Below, in pieces: positions 56,843-64,000 of a DNA stretch of 64,000 nucleotides. The notes under the pieces were generated by a model. It was not told the origin of the DNA. It saw nothing but the letters and a program-made list of their open reading frames with translations, and did not search any database. The DNA is from Lantana camara (taxonomy: Eukaryota; Streptophyta; Magnoliopsida; Lamiales; Verbenaceae). The DNA lies in assembly GCA_037501455.1 (NCBI GenBank), contig CM074860.1, positions 46,262,501 to 46,326,500 of the forward strand. The letters run 5' to 3'. The position numbers and the translations under genes are program-made. The stretch's first letter is position 1, and every line of letters starts with the position of its first letter.

Positions 56843-58203
56843 TGTAACGCCCCGCGTTTTCACCCGTGCAGGTAAGTGATACGTGTGTTTAAATTGCGCT
56901 TTACATGATTTTATTTTATTAATATGTGTTTTAAATTCACTTAATATTTAAAATATTTGTCTAAATTTTATTTGTATTCCAACTTGAAATGCGAATATAT
57001 GATTGAACTTGCAAAATTGTGAATTCCATGAACCCTATATCGATTTTATGGAATTGTATGATTTATGCATGGCGAGGGTGTAATTGCAATTTGTTTAAAA
57101 GTTATGGACTTGATTGAAAGTAATCCTTTGACTTAATTGTCACTTTTTTAAAGTTTAGGGACCTATTTAAATAATAGGCCACCTAGAACAGTTTTTCGAA
57201 TATCTTGAGCTCGGGATCTCGGATTTGAGATCCGTCTTCGGTGTTGAGCTTATTACGATGATTCCTAACCAATAAACTTTGCTTCATATCTTTTTGATGT
57301 CTTTTGAATTCCCAACGAGGTGAATTTTGGCCAACGTGACTCTTATAGCTTACCTTGTCCCGTTTTAATCCTTTCCGGACTCGGTTCGACCCGTAATTGA
57401 CCCATTTTCCTCCTTAATATATGAATTTTCTTCCATTTCCTTCCTCATGTTTCCATTTTCATCGATCAAACTTGGCTCCAAGAGAAAGGGAAGCTCCAAG
57501 AAAACTCTCACCTTTGATCATCCATCTTTAAGCTCAAGATTAACCATCTTCCAATCTTCTTTCAAGGTAAGGATTGAAGTGAATCTCCTCATCTTCATGC
57601 ATATTTTCATCCATAAAAAGCATGAATTAAGTTAGGAATGCATGGGGTTTAGAGAAGAACATGAATAGTGTAAATTAGAGCTTGATTCTTAGTATGTGAT
57701 CATACATGGTATATCTTGTGTTTTTATGCATGAAACATGCTCTCTCAAGCTCCCTTATCATTTCTACAAGCATGGATCAAGTGTTGGCTGCATGATATGA
57801 AAGTTTCCATTAAAGGAGCTTCAAGCTCCATGCATGAAACTTGAGACTTTAATGAGAGATTTCAATTAATATACATGAATTCTTGTGTAGGAGATTGAAA
57901 TTCATGTTTTTCCGTAAGTTTTGTGATGAATTCTTTTGGCCTAAGATGGTGTTTAATTGGTGGTGGTTGTTTTTGGTTCGAAAAAAGGGGTGCAAGGCGG
58001 GTGTTTATGTGTGTTGTAGCTGAAATTCGAAGAAGATGATGGTGACTGGTGCACGACACGGGCATGTCATCTTTTATGCATGGACTGTAACACATCCGCG
58101 TCACCCCGTTTTTCCTATGAAGGAAGCCCTCTGTACCGAGATACGGGCTTGTCTCACTTTCAGCTACGAACGAGATACCCCCGTGTCAGAACAGGGGATT
58201 TGG
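56843..58203 (+). mobile_element. K 3' LTR, interrupted
   Basis: It starts TGTAACGCCCCGCG right after the K polypurine tract. A TATA-like TTAATATATG lies near 57414, donor TTCAAG|GTAAGG at 57566 and palindrome cassette at 58053-58188. The copia-type LTR L cuts it at 58203 (flank TTTGG). Its remaining part would lie beyond L and later insertions, outside the window. This LTR links the shared LTR layout to a chromovirus pol. Confidence 0.87.
58053..58188. repeat. Palindrome cassette, LTR K (about 4 units)
   Basis: GACACGGGCATGTCAT near 58055, a half unit near 58090, GAGATACGGGCTTGTCTC near 58138 and GAGATACCCCCGTGTC near 58171. The centres are decayed and the arms resemble J and H. Confidence 0.75.
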
Positions 58204-59353
58204 TGTTGGGAATTGTACCCTTAAAGAAGATTTTTGCTTTACTATTTCCTTATAAAATCACAAATAGTCTTTGAACAATAAACGAGATGATTTTGTTCAT
58301 AGGCAATCACTTCTTTATGTGCTTATTTATGTCTGTTTGGGTTGACTGTGTTTTGCCTGTATTGAACTCCCCTGAACCGATGAGGTCGTTAAGAACTTTG
58401 TCGTTATGGGAACGGTACATGAAACAAGTTCTTAACTCCATAGGCGAGGTTTAGAAACTTCACTAAGTCAATGAGTCCGACAGACAGTGGGAGTGTCGAC
58501 CTTGAAGGATCACTCAGTTTCATGGAGTGACAAGAGCATACGTTGATGCGTTCATAATACATAAGGGTGATTGTTACAAGAACTTCATCACTGAGATGTC
58601 CCGCGTGAGAACATTCCTAAATGGGAAAAAAAGTTTCCTGAAACTTCCACATTAGGAAATATCTTACAGGTCAATGACATGATTCATTAATCTTTAGACT
58701 TGAGATTCTGTAATGTCTCATATAAGCTAACTCTGTAATCTTTGATTTAGGCTCAAAAGGGTGTCGCCATATAGACACCTGAACCACGGCCTATGATGGG
58801 ATTGCACAAGTGGCATATGTAGAATTAGTAGAATCAATAAATGATCGACACTTGTTAAGAACAAGAATGATCGCTTACTGATTGAGTTGTTCGTAGTCCA
58901 TTAAACATTAAACCCTTGGCCAAGGTGGATAAAAGATCAAGCCATCTAGAAAATGGGGTTTTCTAAGATTGAGATCGAAATGGATATGAAACGAACTTAA
59001 CTTTAAAGATCAATAATATTTGGGCTTTGAGAATATTCCCATGCCTTAGTTCTTGATTAAGAGATGGAGTTGTAGGAGGATCGTATTTCACTGATTGTCA
59101 TTGACTGAAAGGTTCTTCGATTCATTTCGTTATTCACCTAGGGGTTACACACCCATTACTAGATTACGGTAGTGTGATCTGTGAAGTGATTAATTAATTA
59201 GGGAATTAATCAATTGTTGTCACTGCTAATCGAATAATGAACCTAAAGGATCACACACAAATGCCAGAACACGAGGGTTATGGTAGGATGTTAATATGAT
59301 TAATGAAGGATCAAATTGTTGATCGAAATAGAGCATGGATTGCGTGGGTAGCT

Positions 59354-59414
59354 GCCACGTGTCGAGCACACATGGTAGCCACGTGTCATGCAGTCCACGG
59401 GACTGCCACATGTC
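59354..59414 (+). promoter_or_regulatory. G-box/ABRE-like repeats in the L LTR
   Basis: GCCACGTGTC at 59354-59363 and 59378-59387 and GCCACATGTC at 59405-59414, with CACACATGG between them. CACGTGTC is the core bound by plant bZIP and bHLH factors, including ABA-response factors. Position about 400 bp upstream of the TATA box fits U3. Confidence 0.6.
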
Positions 59415-59790
59415 ACGCACACATGGCTCGTACGTGGCTTCATGCGTGTGGAATTTTCCGCACGCGAATTCGTTTCTAGAATTAATTAATTAATTGTAAT
59501 TAATTAATTTTAGTCTTTTAATTAATTTTGAATTAATTGTTAAGACTATTCTCAAATAAACTTAACCCAATAAATAATTAATTGGGAATTTATTTATTTA
59601 TTGAATATTGACTTTTAACTTTAGGAAAGTTGAAAAGTCCAACTTCCTATTATAGGAGAGAGAAGGTTATTCTTGTAAGACTTGGAGAACAAGTTGGGAA
59701 CTTATTTTCTCCAATTAAATTAGTTAATTAGTGAGCAAGAAAAAAAAGTCCACTAGGTTTATGAAACCCTAGGATTTTCGAACCACCTAG

Positions 59791-59798
59791 TATTTATA
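59791..59798 (+). promoter_or_regulatory. TATA box of LTR L
   Basis: TATTTATA within an inverted CCTAGTATTTATACTAGG context, about 390 bp before the LTR end. Confidence 0.55.
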
Positions 59799-60183
59799 CT
59801 AGGGGTGGTGTTTCTCTTATTCTTTAGACCAACAATCACGAAGTGTTAAGTTTTGAGAAAATCCAAAAAGAAAAGTTTTCAAAGCAAAAATTATCTTAGC
59901 CTTAACACAAGCCATAGAACTAGCATTCTCACTCGCTTGATCGTGTTCTAGGTCTGGTGTGGATACGCTTTAAAGGGCTTCAACTTTGGAGTCTAATTCA
60001 AAGGACGTTCGAGGGATTCCGCTTGAAGGGTGTTCGTTAGGCGGTAACGACATCACTAGAAAGCTTCTAACTTAGTAAATTTCTAAACACCCAATGTTAC
60101 AGTACAAAAATTACAAGATAACGATTAAACTTTTGGAAAATTTTAGACTTCCGCTACTCAACTCTTTCGTGTTTTCCAACAAG

Positions 60184-60199
60184 TGGTATCAGAGCCACC
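60184..60199 (+). other. L primer-binding site
   Basis: TGGTATCAGAGCCACC, the initiator-Met tRNA type, two bases after the LTR. Confidence 0.9.
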
Positions 60200-61072
60200 T
60201 TGCAACGTTCGTATTGTATCTTTACTGCTTTTGGAATTTTGATGAAAATGCTTGAATTTGAGTATATGTTGTGTATTCATGGTCTTTTTTTGAAATACGA
60301 AATTGCCGGATCAAAATAGTTTCTTGAAAATTTGTGAAAAATTATTTTCGTAAAATCTGGTTTTAATTCAGATTGATTTGAACTCTTTTAATTCAAAAAC
60401 TGAATCTGGAATTTGATGAAATTGCAAAACGAAAACACGGGACGGGGTATAGCCGCGCACGGCCTAGCGCGTTTCGCGCATGGGGCGGCAAAAGCCGCCA
60501 CCCCACGTCTACCCGCCTAGCAACACCCGACAGCGCGCGCGAGTGGCGCATGACCAGCGCGCGCGGCCATGTGCACGGTAACCGCCCGGCCATGTGCACT
60601 TGTACGACGACTGCGCGGGCCGTGTGCACGGTGACCGCCTGCGCGTGCACCTGCGGGCAGTCCCGCGCACCCCGTGCGGGTCGTTCCAGGCTCGATTTCG
60701 TTTCGTGTTTTAGGCTTCGAAAAATCCCGTTTTGTAAAATCTGATTTTATTTTAAAATTTGATTTTAATTTTATAATATTATTTATTTGAAATAATTATG
60801 AATTTTGGGATTTTTATGAATTAAAGTCAAGTTCTTGTTTTTCGAGAAAAATTATAAATATCACTTTGAATGATATTTTAGACAAAAATTTAATTTTGAA
60901 TTAATTGTTGTTTTGTCTAGATCCGGTGATTCGATTTTGAATAAATTCTTGAATAATGAACAATATTCAAATTACTTAAGTTAGTTGTAACTTGAAGTCA
61001 AGGGAATTTTAAATTTAGTTGGTAAATTTAAATTAGAGCGGAATCATGCTAGTTTAGGTGATCATGGGTTAG
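60200..61072 (+). mobile_element. L internal leader with CpG-rich segment
   Basis: Untranslated leader of L. The flanks are AT-rich, but 60440-60700 is strongly GC- and CpG-rich, with GCGCGCGCG and repeated GGCCATGTGCAC and GTGCACGGTGACCGCC units. No gag start is reached before minus LTR M begins at 61073. Arg- and Ala-rich frames on both strands of the CpG-rich segment look like composition artefacts. Confidence 0.7.
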
Positions 61073-62682
61073 TGTAACACCCCAAACAGAAGGCGCCACA
61101 TCCCCCACACTCAGACCGACCCGCATATGAAATGAAAAATCCATACACGTGCCTAATCAGAGCGAACGGGGACTCACTCACTCACTATGCTAGGCGGGAA
61201 CTAAACCTTCGTAACCAGACAAAATGTATAAAAAGATAACAACAAGCGCGGAAGCAAGGTATGTAATCGTTTACCAATATAAGCAGAATAACTGGTTCAA
61301 CTATCATAGATACCTAGTCCCGAAAATTCAAACATAAACATAATTCATATATTCACGGGTTCAATCTATCCCTAGAAGCCTGTCCCGAATCAATAACACC
61401 ATCATAAAATTCATACATTCATCGTATAAAATCTAATTACAATATGCGTGTGGACAGACTCAGACGAGACCAAGAGACTCGACAGACTCAATTTCCTGCC
61501 AAGCACTCCAGAACCTACAAGAACCTGAAACAAAGCCGGGTTCAGTCTATAGGAGACTGGTGGGTATAAAACAGGGCATACCATAATAATAATTCAGAAT
61601 TTAAACACAGACACATGCAAGTTATAATCTCGCGCGAGGTTTTGAAATATTTCCCAAGTGGGTGAAAACAAAGAAAACAACGCTTGGGATTATAACAATC
61701 AATTCATTCTTTTATTTCGTTCTTGAGGCCAATACATGAGCCTAGAAAGTGGGCAAAATCTCCAACCTTCACCTCGTGTGTGCACATATTCATTCATTAC
61801 ACGAATAAATCGTGCCCATTCATTGTCATTCGTTCGTTCAAGACCAATCGTTCATTTAATATTCAATTCATGACAAGTTATAATACGTGTTAACAATGCA
61901 TATGAATCATTTGGAAGTGAAAGGAATCCATTAAATACATAAGAAAGCAATAGTTGCAAAGAAGGTCAATTTAAGCACTTAAACGATCATGCACAAAATC
62001 ATGTTTACACCCCGTAATTCAAACCATAAAATTCATAAAAATATCATAACATGTCATTCAGTAAGCCATTAGTATTTTAGATACATATTTGAAGGAAAAA
62101 AAGATCAATTAAAACACATACGGAAGTCAAGGGAGGGAAAGGAACGCAAGGAAGTGGATTTCGGTAAGAGCTGACAGTTTTCGGAAATGCATAAGCTGTA
62201 GAAAATTGAACATATCTTGAGTTATAGAAGTTGGAATTGGGTTTTGTTTCTTGGAACTGAAACTATACAAACAGGGCTTTTCGACAATATAAATCTCGAA
62301 TTTTGGTTCGATGCGATGTGAAAATGGCGAGAGTTTCAAGTTGGATGAAAGCAGATTATGGGTGAAGTGGCGACACCAAAATGAATCAATTATATCTCAC
62401 AATCAAGGAATGATTTTAAGGTGATTCCAATTTGAGGATGTTCTAGACTTCAAGATGTTTGTGGTTACAAATTCAGGTCAATTGGATCTCATTTGGATAT
62501 GTAACGAAGAATGAAATCGGGACGGAAAAGATTGAAGGGACAAACGGTAGACAAATGTTACAAGAATAGGGGGGGGGGGGGGGTTAAAGGGGTTAATGGT
62601 CTCAAGGCTAAAAATGGTAACGGGGGCTAACGAACACAGGAGATTTAAAGTTTGGAAATGGGTGGTGGTAACGGGGGTTAAC
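61073..62682 (-). mobile_element. LTR M fragment, minus strand
   Basis: It starts TGTAACACCCC (complement of an LTR 3' end) and follows LTR E in order: GCGAACGGGG block, GCTAGGCGGG block near 61190, and AAGCCGGGTTCAGTCTATAGG near 61540 as in E 34180. The conserved block in complement lies near 62155-62500. It has a 15 bp poly(G) run at 62569-62583. The LTR start is not reached: plus LTR N begins at 62683, perhaps as an insertion. The GC-rich module of E is missing. Confidence 0.78.
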
Positions 62683-63251
62683 TGTAACGCCCCGACTTTT
62701 CAGACGTAAAGTATGTTGTAAATGTATGTGTTATGAACATGCCTATATGCTCGGTTTATGTTTTCGAATTCATTTGATATGTTAACGAATTTATTTTGAA
62801 TCGTGGAACCAAATCGGGGGCTAACGAGCAATTAGCGCACCCTTGGTTCCGAATTTAATATCTTGATCTAGGAAACTCGGATTCGAGTTTCGTCAACTTC
62901 GCTGAACTCGCAACGAAAATTCGAGTTTAGTGAAATTAGCCTTATATTTTTCCAAAATCATTTGAACATCCGAAATTCAACCGAAACATGCAACGGGAAC
63001 TCAATCTGCCACCTTTTACCAAATAAATCATAACTTATTCATTTGTTGATCAAATTAACCATGGTTTAAGTCTTTGGAACCCTAACTCAACCCCTTATTC
63101 ATCCATTAACTCCCCAAACCGAGATAACCCTTCCCACTTGGAGTAAATTGGCCAAACATCCTCTGTTTTCCAGAAATCCCGTAGCTAGAGCCAATCCTTT
63201 GAGATTCAAGCTCAAATCTCTTCCAAACCTCCATTAATCCACAAGGTAAGC
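62683..63251 (+). mobile_element. LTR N, 5' part
   Basis: It starts TGTAACGCCCCGAC like R1. It contains a CGCACCCTTGGTTCCG segment shared with H and R3 U3 regions and ends at the donor CCACAAG|GTAAG, exactly where LTR O begins. Confidence 0.75.
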
Positions 63252-64000
63252 TGTGACGCCCCGTATTCTCGAAAGGCATCCTGATGACATTTACAAGTAA
63301 GTCTCTACACTTGTGCGTGTTTAATTTAAGAGTTCTTGAATTATGTGACTTAATGTAAATCCAATTTAATATGTGTTCATTTGAATTATTCTAAGATTAA
63401 TTGCCAACTTGATTAATTACGAGCATATTTAACCCTAACCTTTTAATTTGATTTAATTCAAATTTATTCCATGAAATAATTGTCAAGTTGATTTTAAATC
63501 CACCATGTTGCTTAACTTGTTTAATTTCGGTTTACTTGAATTCCTTGAGATTAATTGTCAATCATGTGTTTACAAAGTGCCGTTAAATTATACAAAAAGT
63601 TTCTAAAATTAAATTGAATTAAACTCTAATTGGTAAATCTCTATTCCACTTTTATTTGTAAAATTAATTCGGAGCTTGAATGTTTATTCGTAACTTTACT
63701 AATTTTATTTACGATTATTTGTACTATTTGTACGCGCTATTACTTGCTACGCGATAAGGATACCCGGTTGTATATAGCTTGTGCACAAGACACATTTCTC
63801 CCATTCCCTTTTTCTCTCTCTCTCTCTCCTCTCCCACTCTCTCTTTCCTGCGGGTACCATGCGCGGCTTCGGTTACGAGCCCATAACTCGATCGTTTCTC
63901 GACGGAATTCAACAAAAGAATAGTCCATTTCGATTATCTCGGCGAGACCGACGTAAGAGTACCAATTTCACGGCCTAACGACGAACGGTGGCGGAGTTAT
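63252..64000 (+). mobile_element. LTR O, 5' part, running off the window
   Basis: It starts TGTGACGCCCCG. AT-rich U3, then a TATA box TATATAG at 63771-63777 and a CT-rich leader (63805-63850). The donor and later modules lie beyond the window. The open frames here overlap the CT repeat and show no known domain. Confidence 0.72.
63771..63777 (+). promoter_or_regulatory. TATA box of LTR O
   Basis: TATATAG about 520 bp into the LTR, followed by a CT-rich tract as in other plant LTR leaders. Confidence 0.6.

Larger units (their letters stand above)
58204..60181 (+). mobile_element. L: copia-type 5' LTR
   Basis: 1978 bp, TGTTGGGAATTGTACCC to TTTTCCAACA, followed two bases on by the primer site TGGTATCAGAGCCACC (60184-60199). 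The start and the ACAATAAACGAGAT and AGTGGGAGTGTCGACC segments are typical of a widespread plant copia LTR type (Angela/Tork-like, from memory). U3 carries three G-box-like motifs (59354-59414) and a TATA box at 59791-59798. The LTR is inserted in LTR K. The matching 3' LTR is not in the window. Confidence 0.85.

Noticed and set aside
3427..58188. CRISPR-like look of the regularly spaced palindromes
   Set aside because: Units are imperfect, spacers are AT-rich and similar to each other, no cas genes occur, and the context is plant LTR DNA.
60393..60744. Arg/Ala-rich open frames on both strands
   Set aside because: Both strands are open because of GC-rich composition in the leader of L; no motif supports coding.

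Overview
The window looks like plant nuclear DNA, probably from a flowering plant with a large, repeat-rich genome. I found no host gene in it. Almost every base can be assigned to an LTR retrotransposon, a solo LTR or a fragment of one. Plant origin is supported by LTRs of the TGTRACRCCCC...GCTACA type, primer sites complementary to initiator-Met tRNA, Ty1/copia and Ty3/gypsy chromovirus protein remnants, and the AT-rich background. I cannot name the species. A eudicot is plausible but is only a guess.

Layout. Positions 1-29769 are one minus-strand element (R3): its internal region at 1-1648 and its 3.84 kb 5' LTR, which is split by three insertions, each with a perfect 5 bp target duplication. 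These are R1 (2637-12921, two 3.4 kb LTRs around a 3.5 kb non-coding interior), R2 (13121-20181, same family type, still carrying a gag-like open frame with four zinc knuckles) and a degenerate copia element (21491-28406, 168 bp LTRs). The copia element is itself interrupted by a truncated minus-strand LTR (P, 25543-27765). Next come a minus LTR fragment C (29770-32394), a deleted plus LTR D (32395-37148) and a solo LTR E inside D (33707-37123).

From 37149 to about 52387 an old minus-strand LTR (F) is broken by four insertions: a tandem LTR-internal-LTR-internal-LTR array of a miniature element (37782-40858) and three solo LTRs, H (41001-44291), I (44599-47219) and G (47887-51111). Then follow a minus-strand gypsy element J (gag start, primer site and LTR, 52388-56003) and the 3' end of a plus-strand chromovirus K (decayed integrase/chromodomain plus LTR, 56004-58203). 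A copia-type LTR with primer site and a CpG-rich leader, L, occupies 58204-61072. The window ends with LTR pieces M (minus), N and O (plus).

How they relate. Nearly all the long LTRs share a layout that I infer by eye: a short U3 with a TATA-like box, a first exon ending in AAG|GTAAG, a long intron-like stretch, a short middle exon ending in CAG|GTGAGG, and a final TTGCAG|G acceptor near a GCTAGGCGG block. Inside the putative first intron most LTRs carry a cluster of 2-5 short perfect or near-perfect palindromes. The palindrome sequence differs from family to family although the position is equivalent, while neighbouring blocks are conserved. This family-specific palindrome cassette is the most interesting signal in the window. 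R1, R2 and R3 lack recognisable pol genes and look like large non-autonomous derivatives. The remnants in J and K show what an autonomous partner may have looked like.
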